A stretch of DNA of 64,000 bases from Flavimaribacter sp039888615 (GCA_039888615.1 JBDQQS010000002.1); one strand, 5' to 3'. Positions 1 to 9,121 are shown, counted from the first letter of the stretch. Program-made: numbers and translations. Notes: a model not told the origin generated them from the letters alone.

Positions 1-248
1 TCAAGGACAGGGTGCTGCCGCCGGGCCATCTGCCGAGCCTGGTCAACGCCATCCGGCCCGCCGTCTACGACGTGATGGCCGAAAATCCGGAAAACCTGCT
101 GGAGGCCGCCACCGCCCGCAACGCCGAGCTCAACGCTCAATTCGCGGCGGAAGCCGATCCGATCCTGTCGGAAATGCACGCCGCCGGAAAGATAAGCTCC
201 GTCGCCGCCGTCTACGAGATCGCCACCGGCGAGGTGAAGTTCCTCTAG
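1..248 (+). CDS. Carbonic anhydrase, C-terminal part (5' end outside window)
   Basis: Only the last 81 residues are present; the reading frame enters at base 3 and stops at 246-248. The segment GHLPSLVNAI followed by PAVYDV, a helical stretch, and the closing pattern AAGKISSVAAVYEIATGEV resemble the C-terminal helix and last beta strand of bacterial beta-carbonic anhydrases (CO2 + H2O to bicarbonate). The zinc ligands would lie upstream and cannot be checked, so the assignment rests on tail similarity from memory. A hairpin terminator follows 20 bases after the stop, so this is the last gene of its transcript. Confidence 0.6.
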   Translation, partial: KDRVLPPGHLPSLVNAIRPAVYDVMAENPENLLEAATARNAELNAQFAAEADPILSEMHAAGKISSVAAVYEIATGEVKFL

Positions 249-266
249 GCGACAGCCGAAGACACG

Positions 267-307
267 AAAAGGCCGGCGTCTGCGATCCCCGCTGCGCCGG
301 CCTTTTT
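267..307 (+). terminator. Rho-independent terminator after carbonic anhydrase
   Basis: AAGGCCGGCG (269-278) pairs with CGCCGGCCTT (295-304) around a 16-base loop and is followed by a run of T. It sits directly behind the carbonic anhydrase stop. Confidence 0.8.
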
Positions 308-484
308 CTTGCCCGCCCCACCACCGCCCATAACGGCCACGCCACTGCATGGCGTGACATCATTTCCTGAGGGTAAGGGCGCAAGAACATAACGCGAACA
401 TTTCTGCTGCGTTCCAGCGCATTCTGTGCTATAAGAAGAGCCGTGAAATCCGCGCAACCGGGCGTCCGAGATGTGAAAACGCGG

Positions 485-905
485 ATTCCCGAAACAAAGC
501 CAGACGGTGCAAATTCCAGAATCCCGAAACAAAGCCAGATCGTGAAACAACCTCTCCACCACCCCTCCTGCCGGACTTGATCCGGCATCCAGCAGCCACG
601 CGTCTGCGTGGCGGAAGATGAAGCAGCGAACGCCCATAATCCAGATTCCCGAAACGAACCCAAACACGCGAAATGGCGAATTCCCGAAACAAAGCCAAAG
701 CCTCGAAAAGCCGAATTCCCGAAACAAAGCCAGATTGTGAAACAAGCCCAACCACCCTCATTCCGGCCTTGAGCCGGAATCCAGTCGCCACGCGTCCGCG
801 TGGCGGAAGGTGAAGCAGCGAAGGCCAGAAATCCGGATTCCCGAAACGAACCCAAACACGCGAAACAGCCAATTCCCGAAACAAACCCAGATGCGACGCA
901 GAGCT
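485..905. repeat. 35-bp tandem repeats interrupted by two RIME-like palindromic elements
   Basis: The core ATTCCCGAAAC (AATCCCGAAAC at 520) occurs seven times, starting at 485, 520, 645, 680, 715, 837 and 872. The spacings are 35, 125, 35, 35, 122 and 35, so the array has a 35-bp period broken twice by inserts of about 90 and 87 bp. Each 35-mer tends to contain a second GAAACAAGCC-like half. The two inserts are homologous to each other. Each has two palindromes: CCGGACTTGATCCGG (573) or CCGGCCTTGAGCCGG (762), then CCACGCGTCTGCGTGG or its CCGCG variant (about 597 and 788). Two-palindrome elements of about 100 bp resemble the RIME class known from rhizobia; that link is from memory. No gene is visible between 308 and 960. 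Confidence 0.85.
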
Positions 906-960
906 GAATCATGTTGCGAGAATCGTTTAAGTTGTCGCTCTAATGAGCGGTAATGATTAC

Positions 961-1950
961 CTATTCCTCCCCATACCCATCAAACAGAGCCGTGGAGATA
1001 TAGCGTTCCGAACTGCTGGCGAGGACCGTCACCACCGTCTTGCCGGCCATGTCGTCGCGGGCGGCCAGCCGCATCGCGCAGGCCAGCGCCGCGCCCGAGG
1101 AGATGCCGCCGGCGATGCCTTCCTCGGCCGCCAGCTTGCGCGCGGTGGTCATCGCCTCCTCGTTGCTCACCAGCATCACCTCGTCGATCAGGTCGGTGTT
1201 GAGGATCGGCGGAACGAAGCCCGCGCCGATGCCCTGGATCATGTGCGGCGAGTGGGTTCCGCCCGAAAGCACGGGGCTGTTTTCCGGCTCCACGGCGATC
1301 ATCTTCACCTCCGGCTTGCGGGCCTTCAAGACCTCGCCGACGCCGGTCAGCGTGCCGCCGGTGCCGACGCCCAGCACCACCGCGTCAACCTTGCCGTCGG
1401 TGTCGCGCCAGATTTCCTCGGCCGTCGTGCGGCGGTGGATTTCCGGGTTCGCCGGGTTGCCGAACTGCCAGGGCATGGCCGCGCCCGGCGTCGCGTCGAT
1501 GATCTCCTGCGCCTTGTCGATTGCGCCCTTGATGCCCTTTTCCTTCGGCGTCAGCACCAGCTCCGCGCCCAGGAATTTCATCAGCTTGCGCCGTTCGATC
1601 GAAAAGCTGTCGGGCATGGTGAGGATACAGCGATACCCCTTGGCCGCGCAGACGAAGGCCAGCGCAATGCCGGTGTTGCCGGAGGTCGGCTCCACCACCG
1701 TCCCGCCGGGCTTCAGCGTGCCGTCGGCCTCCATCGCCTCCACCATGGCGACGCCGATGCGGTCCTTGACGCTCGACATCGGGTTGAAGAATTCGAGCTT
1801 GGCGAGCACGTCCGCCTTGCAGCCGGCCTCCGCCGTCAGCTTATTTATCCGGACCAGCGGCGAGTTGCCGATCGTCTCCAGGACGCCGTCATACACCCGG
1901 CCGCGGCCGGGATCGTCCAGCTTCAGCGTTGAAGAGGTTTTCTGGTCCAT
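961..1950 (-). CDS. cysK: Cysteine synthase A (O-acetylserine sulfhydrylase)
   Basis: A 329-residue PLP enzyme that makes L-cysteine from O-acetylserine and sulfide in the cytosol. Visible marks are the PLP lysine in SSVKDR, the substrate loop TSGNTG, the phosphate-binding GTGGTLTG and the C-terminal SSGAA loop. The ATG at 1950 is preferred because GGAGG lies 8 bases before it; an ATG 15 bases upstream is possible but overlaps that ribosome binding site. It is monocistronic, with a divergent secreted-protein gene on the other side. A second, clearly different cysteine synthase is encoded at 39446-40483, so the two probably have different roles or regulation. Confidence 0.93.
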   Translation of the reverse strand: MDQKTSSTLKLDDPGRGRVYDGVLETIGNSPLVRINKLTAEAGCKADVLAKLEFFNPMSSVKDRIGVAMVEAMEADGTLKPGGTVVEPTSGNTGIALAFVCAAKGYRCILTMPDSFSIERRKLMKFLGAELVLTPKEKGIKGAIDKAQEIIDATPGAAMPWQFGNPANPEIHRRTTAEEIWRDTDGKVDAVVLGVGTGGTLTGVGEVLKARKPEVKMIAVEPENSPVLSGGTHSPHMIQGIGAGFVPPILNTDLIDEVMLVSNEEAMTTARKLAAEEGIAGGISSGAALACAMRLAARDDMAGKTVVTVLASSSERYISTALFDGYGEE

Positions 1951-2080
1951 CACGCATTCCTCCATGTTCGATTGAGGAAATCTAGCAGGCTTTTGCGACA
2001 TTTGCACTCGGCTGTCGCCAAGAGAGCAAATGATGATAGGAGTATTGGCAATGTCTTTGTTTGACGGAGGAAAGTACAAG

Positions 2081-2524
2081 ATGCGTGTTTCATTTCTTAT
2101 TGTTGTCGCGGCGCTGTTTTTTGGCAACGGTCCGGCATGGGCTGATTGCGGCGATCCGGCCGGGCCCTGCGATGGCGTCGACGAGCGGCTGGACATGGCC
2201 GGGGTCGACTCGCCGGCCGAAGCCCGCGCCTTCCTGGCCGATCTGAAACAGGCGGCGAAGGCCGACGACAAGGCGAAGCTCGTTGCCATGGTCCGCTATC
2301 CGTTCAGCCTCTACGAGACCGGAAAGCTCGTAAAGACCTACGACGACGCGGCGGACCTGCAGACCGATTTTTCAAAGGTGTTCACGCCGGCGGTGCTGGC
2401 GGCGATCGAAAAGGCGACCTACGGTTCGCTCTTCATCCGCGACCAGGGCGCGATGATCGGCGACGGCGAGGTCTGGTTCACCGGCGGGCCGGACGGCGTG
2501 AAGATCTCCGCCATCAACCCATAA
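2081..2524 (+). CDS. Small secreted protein of unknown function
   Basis: 147 residues. The first 21 form a signal peptide: MR, then a hydrophobic run and a cleavage-type AWA-D. The start at 2081 is chosen because it puts the signal peptide at the N terminus and has GGAGG 10 bases upstream; ATG codons at 2030 and 2051 would add a tail before it. The mature part is mostly helical with two early cysteines (DCGDPAGPC) and the motif MVRYPFSLYETGK. It resembles small periplasmic proteins that fold like NTF2/DUF4440-type domains, but I cannot name a family. It diverges from cysK and converges on nrdJ. Confidence 0.7.
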   Translation: MRVSFLIVVAALFFGNGPAWADCGDPAGPCDGVDERLDMAGVDSPAEARAFLADLKQAAKADDKAKLVAMVRYPFSLYETGKLVKTYDDAADLQTDFSKVFTPAVLAAIEKATYGSLFIRDQGAMIGDGEVWFTGGPDGVKISAINP

Positions 2525-2554
2525 AAAATCTCCGGGCGCTTGCGCGTCCGGAGA
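2522..2554 (-). terminator. Terminator of nrdJ
   Basis: An 11-bp stem (TCTCCGGGCGC at 2529-2539 with GCGTCCGGAGA at 2544-2554, one G-T pair) with a TTGC loop. Read on the minus strand it is followed by six T, so it ends the nrdJ transcript; on the plus strand it may also slow transcription from the secreted-protein gene. Confidence 0.8.
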
Positions 2555-2581
2555 CTTGATGTCAGCCGGTCGTGTGATCGG

Positions 2582-5500
2582 TCAGCTGCAGCCGCTGGTC
2601 GATCCGCAGGTGTCGCACTTCAGGCAGGTTCCATTGCGCACCATCGTGAAATTCGAGCACTCGGAGCAGGCGTCGCCCGTGTAGCCCTGCATGATCGCCT
2701 TGGCGCGGCGGCTCGCCTCGATCTTCTCCTCGTGCGCCTCGATCTTGGCTTCGGTGTTGTCGAACAGCGTGTCGGTCGCAGCTTCCTCGACGCCCGTCTC
2801 TTCGCCCAGCTCCCGAGCGCGCTCTTCGTAGTCGCGCTTGAAGGCCTGGGCCTCTTCCGGATCGATCGCGGAAACCGAGCGGGCCACGACCGCGCCGCCG
2901 GCGATCGCCGTGACATTGTGCGAGACGCCGCCGTCGCCCTTGGGCTTCGCGCCCATCGGCTGGCCGCCGTGGGCGACGAGCTCCAGCTTGTGGCCGCGGG
3001 TCCAGCCCTTGGAGACCGGCGCCGTCTTGCCTTCCTGGATGCCCTTGCCAAGCGCCGTGTTGGAGAAGTCCGACGTGTCGACATGCGACAGGTCGTGGCG
3101 CTCCAGATAGGAGACCGCAAGCTCGCGGAACACGTAGTCGAGGATCGACGTCGCGTTCTTGATCGCGTCGTTGCCCGTCACGATGCCGGCCGGCTCGAAC
3201 TTGGTGAAGGTGAAGGCCTCCACATATTCCTCCAGCGGCACGCCGTACTGCAGGCCGAGCGAGATGGCGATGGCGAAGTTGTTCATCATCGCGCGGAAGG
3301 CTGCGCCTTCCTTGTGCATGTCGATGAAGATCTCGCCGATGCGTCCGTCGTCGAACTCGCCGGTCCTCAAGTACACCTTGTGCCCGCCAACGACGGCCTT
3401 CTGGGTGTAGCCCTTGCGGCGGTTCGGCAGTTTCTCGCGGTCACGGACCACCTTCTCGATTACCCGCTCGACGATCTTCTCGGTCACCGTTACCGCGCGG
3501 GCGGCCGTCGGCGCCTCGATCAGTTCCTCGATGACGTCGTCCTCGTCGTCCTCGTCCTCGATCAGCGAGGCGTTGAGGGGCTGCGACAGCTTGGAACCGT
3601 CGCGGTAGAGGGCGTTGGCCTTGAGCGCCAGCTTCCACGACAGCATGTAGGCCGACTTGCAGTCCTCGATGCTCGCGTCGTTCGGCATGTTGATCGTCTT
3701 GGAGATCGCGCCGGAAATGAAGGGTTGGGCTGCCGCCATCATCCGGATATGGCTCTCGGTCGACAGATACCGCTTGCCGATCTTGCCGCAGGGGTTGGCG
3801 CAGTCGAACACCGGCAGGTGCTCGTCACGCAGGCCCGGCGCGCCTTCCAGCGTCATCGATCCGCAGACATGGATGTTGGCCGCCCCGATCTCCTTCTTCG
3901 AGAAGCCCAGATGCTCCAGCATGTTGAACTCGAGGTCGTTCAGCTGCTCGTCGCTGACGCCCAGCGCGTCACGGCAGAAGTCGGCGCCGAGCGTCCACTG
4001 GTTAAACACGAATTTCATGTCGAAGGCCGCCGCCAGAGCCGCGTTCAGCGCCTCGATCTTCTCGTCGGTGAAGCCCTTGGCCTTCAGCGAGCCGGGATTG
4101 ATCGCCGGCGCCTGGTTCATGTTGCCATGGCCGACCGCGTAGGCCTCGATCTCGGCGATCGCGCTTTCCGAATAGCCGAGCGTGCGAAGCGCCGCCGGCA
4201 CCGCGCGGTTGATGATCTTGAAGTAGCCGCCGCCGGCGAGCTTCTTGAACTTGACGAGCGCGAAGTCCGGCTCGATGCCGGTCGTGTCGCAGTCCATCAC
4301 AAGGCCGATCGTGCCGGTCGGCGCGATCACCGTTGACTGCGCGTTTCGGTAGCCGTGCTTCTCGCCGAGTTCGACGGCCCGGTCCCAGGCGGCCTTGGCG
4401 TGGTCGACCAGGTCCTGGTCCGGGCAGTCGTCATGGACGAGCGCGACGGGCAGGGTGGACAGGTCTTCATAGCCGGTCGTCTCGCCATAAGCGGCCTGAC
4501 GGTGGTTGCGCATTACGCGCAACATGTTGTCGCGGTTGGGCTCGAAACCGGGGAAGGGGCCGAGCTCGCCCGACATCTCCGCCGAGGTGGCGTAGGCGAC
4601 GCCGGTCATGATCGCGGTGATCGCCCCGCAGATCGCGCGGCCGGCGTCGGAGTCGTACGGGATGCCCGACGTCATCAGCATGCCGCCGATATTGGCGTAG
4701 CCGAGCCCGAGCGTGCGGTACTTGTAGGACAGCTCCGCGATCTGCTTCGACGGGAACTGCGCCATCATCACCGAGATTTCCAGCACCATGGTCCACAGGC
4801 GCACGGCGTGTTCGAACTCGCCGATGCGGAACTTGTTGACCTTGCCTTCCATGAACTGCAGCAGGTTCAGCGAGGCGAGGTTGCAGGCCGTGTCGTCCAG
4901 GAACATGTATTCCGAGCACGGATTGGACGCGCGGATCGGGCCGGCGGCCGGGCAGGTGTGCCAGTCGTTCATGGTCGTGTTGAAATGCAGGCCCGGATCG
5001 GCTGACGCCCAGGCGGCGTGGCCGATGTCGTCCCACAGCTTGCGCGCCTTGATCGTCTTCATGACCTTGCCGTCGATGCGCCCGGTCAGGTCCCAGTCGC
5101 CGTCGGTTTCGACGGCGTTCAGGAAGTCGTCGCGGATCGAGACAGAGTTGTTCGAGTTCTGGCCGGACACCGTCAGATAGGCTTCCGAGTCCCAGTCCGT
5201 GTTATAGGTCGGAAATTCGATGTCCTTATAGCCCTGGCGGGCGAACTGGATCACGCGCTTGACGTAGTTTTCGGGAACGAAAGCCTTCTTCGCCGCGCGG
5301 ATCTCGCGCTTCAGCGCCGGGTTCTTGGCAGGATCAAAGCAGTCTCCGTCCGGTCCCTCGCAGTTCACGCAGACCTTGAGAATCGCCTTCAGGTGCTGCG
5401 AAACCGTCTTCGAACCGGTGACGAGGGCAGCCACCTTCTGCTCCTCCTTGACCTTCCAGTTGATGTAGTCCTCGATATCCGGATGGTCGATGTCGACGAC

Positions 5501-6343
5501 CACCATCTTGGCGGCGCGTCGCGTCGTGCCGCCCGACTTGATGGCGCCGGCGGCGCGGTCGCCGATTTTCAGGAAGGACATGAGGCCCGACGACTTGCCG
5601 CCGCCGGAGAGCTTTTCACCTTCGCCGCGCAGATACGAGAAGTTGGAGCCTGTGCCCGATCCGTATTTGAAGAGCCGCGCCTCGCGCACCCACAGATCCA
5701 TGATTCCGTTCTCGTTGACGAGATCATCTCCGACCGACTGGATGAAGCAGGCGTGCGGCTGCGGATGCTCGTAGGAGGATTTCGAGCGGGTGAGCTTGCC
5801 GGTGAACGGGTCGACATAGAAATGGCCCTGGCCAGGGCCGTCGATGCCATAGGCCCAGTGCAGGCCGGTGTTGAACCATTGCGGGCTGTTGGGCGCGACG
5901 CGCTGGGTCGCCAGCATGTAGGCAATCTCATCATGGAAGGCGCGGGCGTCTTCCTCGCTGTCGAAATAGCCGCCTTTCCAGCCCCAGTAGGTCCAGGTGC
6001 CGGCCAGCCGCGAGAAAACCTGGCGCGCATCGGTTTCGGAACCGTATCGCTCATCCTCAGGCAGTTCTTTCAATGCCTTCGCGTCGGCCTCCGAGCGCCA
6101 AAGCCAGGAAGGTACGGAATTCTCCTCGACCTTTTTCAGGCGCGCGGGAACACCGGCCTTGCGGAAATACTTCTGTGCAAGAATGTCGCTCGCGACCTGC
6201 GAGAACTGGGCGGGTACGTCGATGTTTTCCAGACGGAACACGATGGAGCCGTCGGGATTCCTGATCTCGCTTGTGGCCTTGCGGAATTCGATTTCCGCAT
6301 AGGGAGAGTGTCCTTCTTTCGTGAATTTTCGCTCGATGCGCAT
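2582..6343 (-). CDS. nrdJ: Vitamin B12-dependent (class II) ribonucleoside-diphosphate reductase
   Basis: 1253 residues, the usual length for the long alphaproteobacterial NrdJ. It reduces ribonucleotides to deoxyribonucleotides with an adenosylcobalamin-generated thiyl radical, with or without oxygen. Seen in order: an N-terminal region with PAQFSQVASDILAQKYF, a cysteine in HACFIQSVGDD, the glycyl-type barrel with the finger-loop NPCSEYMF, the phosphate-binding PTGTIGLVMDCDTTG, an acidic linker with a DEDDEDD run, and a C-terminal cysteine-rich tail (CSEC, CLKCDTCG) that probably shuttles electrons or binds zinc. The ATG at 6343 follows GAGGGAAAGA. Two NrdR boxes lie 135-180 bases upstream. 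Long open frames on the opposite strand of this gene are codon-bias shadows. Confidence 0.95.
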   Translation of the reverse strand: MRIERKFTKEGHSPYAEIEFRKATSEIRNPDGSIVFRLENIDVPAQFSQVASDILAQKYFRKAGVPARLKKVEENSVPSWLWRSEADAKALKELPEDERYGSETDARQVFSRLAGTWTYWGWKGGYFDSEEDARAFHDEIAYMLATQRVAPNSPQWFNTGLHWAYGIDGPGQGHFYVDPFTGKLTRSKSSYEHPQPHACFIQSVGDDLVNENGIMDLWVREARLFKYGSGTGSNFSYLRGEGEKLSGGGKSSGLMSFLKIGDRAAGAIKSGGTTRRAAKMVVVDIDHPDIEDYINWKVKEEQKVAALVTGSKTVSQHLKAILKVCVNCEGPDGDCFDPAKNPALKREIRAAKKAFVPENYVKRVIQFARQGYKDIEFPTYNTDWDSEAYLTVSGQNSNNSVSIRDDFLNAVETDGDWDLTGRIDGKVMKTIKARKLWDDIGHAAWASADPGLHFNTTMNDWHTCPAAGPIRASNPCSEYMFLDDTACNLASLNLLQFMEGKVNKFRIGEFEHAVRLWTMVLEISVMMAQFPSKQIAELSYKYRTLGLGYANIGGMLMTSGIPYDSDAGRAICGAITAIMTGVAYATSAEMSGELGPFPGFEPNRDNMLRVMRNHRQAAYGETTGYEDLSTLPVALVHDDCPDQDLVDHAKAAWDRAVELGEKHGYRNAQSTVIAPTGTIGLVMDCDTTGIEPDFALVKFKKLAGGGYFKIINRAVPAALRTLGYSESAIAEIEAYAVGHGNMNQAPAINPGSLKAKGFTDEKIEALNAALAAAFDMKFVFNQWTLGADFCRDALGVSDEQLNDLEFNMLEHLGFSKKEIGAANIHVCGSMTLEGAPGLRDEHLPVFDCANPCGKIGKRYLSTESHIRMMAAAQPFISGAISKTINMPNDASIEDCKSAYMLSWKLALKANALYRDGSKLSQPLNASLIEDEDDEDDVIEELIEAPTAARAVTVTEKIVERVIEKVVRDREKLPNRRKGYTQKAVVGGHKVYLRTGEFDDGRIGEIFIDMHKEGAAFRAMMNNFAIAISLGLQYGVPLEEYVEAFTFTKFEPAGIVTGNDAIKNATSILDYVFRELAVSYLERHDLSHVDTSDFSNTALGKGIQEGKTAPVSKGWTRGHKLELVAHGGQPMGAKPKGDGGVSHNVTAIAGGAVVARSVSAIDPEEAQAFKRDYEERARELGEETGVEEAATDTLFDNTEAKIEAHEEKIEASRRAKAIMQGYTGDACSECSNFTMVRNGTCLKCDTCGSTSGCS

Positions 6344-6477
6344 TCTTTCCCTCGTTTTCTGAAAGTCCCGCCGACGCGCCGTCGCCAACAGGCACCACCC
6401 CACATTCGCAACCATTCCGAGAAGGACGGCTGCGTGTCTCGATTAGCGTTTCGGTGTTGAGTGCTTCCTCACCACAA

Positions 6478-6524
6478 GCGCTATATCTTGTGTCATTCTC
6501 GGCCGCAAACACTAAAGATAGTAT
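6478..6524 (-). promoter_or_regulatory. Tandem NrdR boxes upstream of nrdJ
   Basis: GCGCTATATCTTGTGT at 6478-6493 matches 12 of 16 positions of the palindrome ACACTATATATAGTGT, and ACACTAAAGATAGTAT at 6509-6524 matches 13 of 16. Their starts are 31 bases apart, about three helical turns, the classical arrangement for the ATP-cone repressor NrdR. nrdR itself is not in the window. Confidence 0.85.
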
Positions 6525-6756
6525 TAACAGCTTCTTTTTACCAATCACTTTTTTAGCCGGATTTCCGAAAAAAAGCGCGCAAAAACCCCGGTTGCAAAGA
6601 CTGTATTCCAGTCGCCACAACCTGCAAGAACACCGCACAAACAACTGATATAGGCCTGATTGAAGAACGCCCAGGCCGCGCTGTCACTACAACGTTGGCA
6701 CAGTACAACGCGACTCGTTTTGGACCGTCAAGGGCTTGTTCAAGACAGATTTATGA

Positions 6757-6772
6757 ACACTAGATATTGTGT
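6757..6772. promoter_or_regulatory. Distal single NrdR-like box
   Basis: ACACTAGATATTGTGT matches 14 of 16 positions of the same palindrome, better than either proximal box. It lies 248 bases (8 x 31) further upstream and has no obvious partner 31 bases away. The region 6525-6960 otherwise holds no gene I can support. Confidence 0.55.
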
Positions 6773-6960
6773 GTCATCATTGTGGAAAATGGGGAAAGGG
6801 AAGGCCTTGAAATCCCCGCACTTGCCGCTTCGTCAACCCCGAAAATAGGCTTCGTCAAATTTTTCCTGTTTTCGCCGAGAACCTTTCACGCGCGTCGTGA
6901 GTCGGCCGACGTCAAGGTGCTTCGGGCGTTCTTTTTCGCGAATCAGAACCTGCCTGCTGC

Positions 6961-7875
6961 TCAAGTCGAGCGGATGAACTCAATCATCTTTTCGGCCAGG
7001 AACGGACCGGCGTCTTCCTGCAGGAAATGGCCAGCGTCCTGCGTAATGAAATGATCTTGTCCTGCTGCTCCCGGAACCAGCTTCTTGAAGACGGCCTCTC
7101 CGCCTTTCATGATGGGATCCTTGTCCGAGAAGCAAGTGAGAAAAGGCTTGTCGAATCGCATCAGGCTGGCCCAGGCGTCCTTTTGGGCTGACGCTGCAGG
7201 ATCGTCCGGCGAAATTGGAACCAGAGAAGGAAAGGCGCGCGCGCCGGCCTTGTAACTCTCGTCGGGGTAGGGGGCATCATAGGCCGCGACTTCCGCGTCG
7301 CTCAGACCGTTCACGGTCCCGCGCGCCACCACGCCGCCAATTCTGAATGTTGGCGAGGACTGACTATACTCCCGCCAGTCGAGAAAGGCCTGCCCCGGAT
7401 GATGGCCGCCGGTCGGCAGCGCCGTATTGCCGGTCATCACCCTGTCGAAAGAGGCAGGCATTTCTGCGACCAGGCGCAGGCCGATCAGTCCGCCCCAGTC
7501 CTGTGCGAAAAGCGTCATGGCGCCGGGCGCAACAGCCGAAAGCCACTGTTTCATCCAACCGACGTGCCCGCCATAGCTGTAGGCCGCGCGATCCGTCGGT
7601 TTGTCTGACTTGCCGAAACCGATGAAATCAGGCGCAAGAACGCGAAACCCATCTGCGGCGAGTACGGGGATCATTTTCCGATAGAGATAGGACCATGTCG
7701 GCTCTCCATGCAGAAGCAGGACAACGGGGCCATCGGACGGTCCCTCGTCCAGGTAATGCATCCGCATGCGTCCAAGCGTTTCGTCGCGTATGTCGAGGTA
7801 ATTCGGGCGAAATGCGTAATCCGGAAGATTCGCAAATCGATCGTCGGGTGTTCTTAAAACCTGATTGTCAGCCAA
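6961..7875 (-). CDS. Haloalkane dehalogenase-like alpha/beta hydrolase
   Basis: 304 residues. The order of motifs fits haloalkane dehalogenases: oxyanion-hole HGEPTWSYLYRKM, nucleophile-elbow FAQDWGG in which Asp is the nucleophile, and the histidine in DAGHFLQED. HGEPTW with an Asp nucleophile is typical of the DhlA/DmbB-type (HLD-I) branch, which hydrolyses carbon-halogen bonds; epoxide hydrolases share the fold, so the substrate is open. The TTG at 7875 is chosen because GGGAGG lies just upstream; an upstream TTG at 7908 lacks one. The gene stands alone, facing nrdJ. Confidence 0.8.
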   Translation of the reverse strand: MADNQVLRTPDDRFANLPDYAFRPNYLDIRDETLGRMRMHYLDEGPSDGPVVLLLHGEPTWSYLYRKMIPVLAADGFRVLAPDFIGFGKSDKPTDRAAYSYGGHVGWMKQWLSAVAPGAMTLFAQDWGGLIGLRLVAEMPASFDRVMTGNTALPTGGHHPGQAFLDWREYSQSSPTFRIGGVVARGTVNGLSDAEVAAYDAPYPDESYKAGARAFPSLVPISPDDPAASAQKDAWASLMRFDKPFLTCFSDKDPIMKGGEAVFKKLVPGAAGQDHFITQDAGHFLQEDAGPFLAEKMIEFIRST

Positions 7876-8000
7876 AATATCCTCCCGCCATTGACCGGGA
7901 CCAATCAAGCCGCTGCCGCCAGTGCTGTCAATCTACAGATATTGACAATAATGTTGTCAATTCACATCTGAGACGTATTGACCGCCACGAGGAGTGCAGG

Positions 8001-8620
8001 ATGACACTGCGTAGCGTTATTGTTAAGCAGTTCGGCAGACCCCATGGCCACTGGGTAGAATCGTCGGTTATATATTGGCGAACCGGCCATCGGGCGCCGA
8101 GCGAAGCCGCTGGACCGTCGATCTGCTCAAATTGCAGGAGGGGCAGGATATTCTGGAAATCGGCTGCGGGCCGGGGCTTGCTCTTGAGAATTGTCTCGCG
8201 GTGCTTTCTGCAGGCCGCATTGTTGGTATCGATCACTCGGAACTGATGATCCGCCAAGCCAGGCGCCGTCTTCATTCTGATATTGAGTCTGGCCGCCTCG
8301 AACTTCGGAATGGTGGTCTCGAGAGACTAGCTGATGAAACTGATGCTTACGACCGGATTTTCTCGATAAACGTTATCCAGTTTTTGGGAGATATGGACCA
8401 GACCTTTGCGCTTTTACACAATCGACTGAAGCCTGGCGGCGTGTGCGCCACAACCCTGCAGCCCCGCAACCAAGGGGCGACACGCGAGTCAGCGCTGAAA
8501 GCCGCCCGGAGCATGAGTTGTGCAATGGAAAAAGCCGGCTTTGACGATGTCGCCAGCCACGAATTGCCGATGGAGCCGACACCCGCGATCTGCGTCACCG
8601 GGGTGAAGGCAGACCACTAG
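8001..8620 (+). pseudogene. SAM-dependent methyltransferase, frameshifted near its N terminus
   Basis: The frame opening at ATG 8001 (AGGAG 9 bases upstream) reads MTLRSVIVKQFGRPHGHW, then the continuation typical of this family, RIVGYILANRPSG, appears one base out of register from 8057. Adding one G at 8053-8055 joins them as HWGRIVGY. The rest is intact: the Rossmann SAM motif DILEIGCGPGLAL, the acidic GIDHSELM, and the post-motifs of class I methyltransferases (type 11), ending at 8618-8620. A TTG at 8075 could still start a product lacking about 25 residues. It is either a recent single-base loss or a sequencing error; the substrate is unknown. Confidence 0.75.
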
Positions 8621-8623
8621 CGC

Positions 8624-9121
8624 TCAGCTATCCCTTGCTATCGGTTCCTGATAGGTAAAGCCCATATCCCACGGAAAATAGATCCAGGTGTCCTGGCTCA
8701 CTTCCGTAATGTACGTATCGACCATCGGGCGACCGGTCGGCTTGGCGTACACAGTTGCGAAATGCGCCTTGGGCAACATTTCCCGGACAATGCGCGCCGT
8801 CTTGCCGGTGTCTGTCAAGTCGTCGACGATCAAGATGCGCTCACCTTCGGTCGCCAGCATCTCGTCGTTGATCGGTTTGAGAACCAGCATATCGCCCTGG
8901 TTCTTGTAGTCGTGATATGACGCCACGCAGACGGATTCGATTTTTCGGATGTTCAGTTCCCTCGCCACGATCGCCGCCGGCACAAGGCCGCCCCGGGTGA
9001 TGCAAACGATTCCGTCGAGCTCAAGATTTAGCCCTGCAATGCGCCAGGCGAGGGCCCGCGCATCGCGATGAAATTGATCCCAGGATACGGGGAAAGATTT
9101 ATCCGGCAGCGACATGTCCAT
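8624..9121 (-). CDS. gpt: Xanthine(-guanine) phosphoribosyltransferase
   Basis: 165 residues, the usual length. It salvages xanthine and guanine by transferring them to PRPP. The PRPP-binding signature is ILIVDDLTDTGKT, the N-terminal base-binding segment is VCITRGGLVPAA, and the C terminus has the WIYFPWDMG segment seen in Gpt. ATG 9121 follows GAGGATGG; an ATG two codons later is also possible. It converges with the broken methyltransferase, only three bases separating the stops. Confidence 0.9.
   Translation of the reverse strand: MDMSLPDKSFPVSWDQFHRDARALAWRIAGLNLELDGIVCITRGGLVPAAIVARELNIRKIESVCVASYHDYKNQGDMLVLKPINDEMLATEGERILIVDDLTDTGKTARIVREMLPKAHFATVYAKPTGRPMVDTYITEVSQDTWIYFPWDMGFTYQEPIARDS

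Noticed and set aside
485..905. The regularly spaced 35-bp repeats as a CRISPR array
   Set aside because: The period equals the repeat itself; there are no unique spacers, and the longer intervals hold copies of one element. No cas genes nearby.
2540..6460. Very long open frames (up to about 600 codons) on the strand opposite nrdJ
   Set aside because: They mirror nrdJ codon bias in high GC, have no motifs, and are rich in Arg, Leu, Val, Asp and Gly as expected for antisense shadows.
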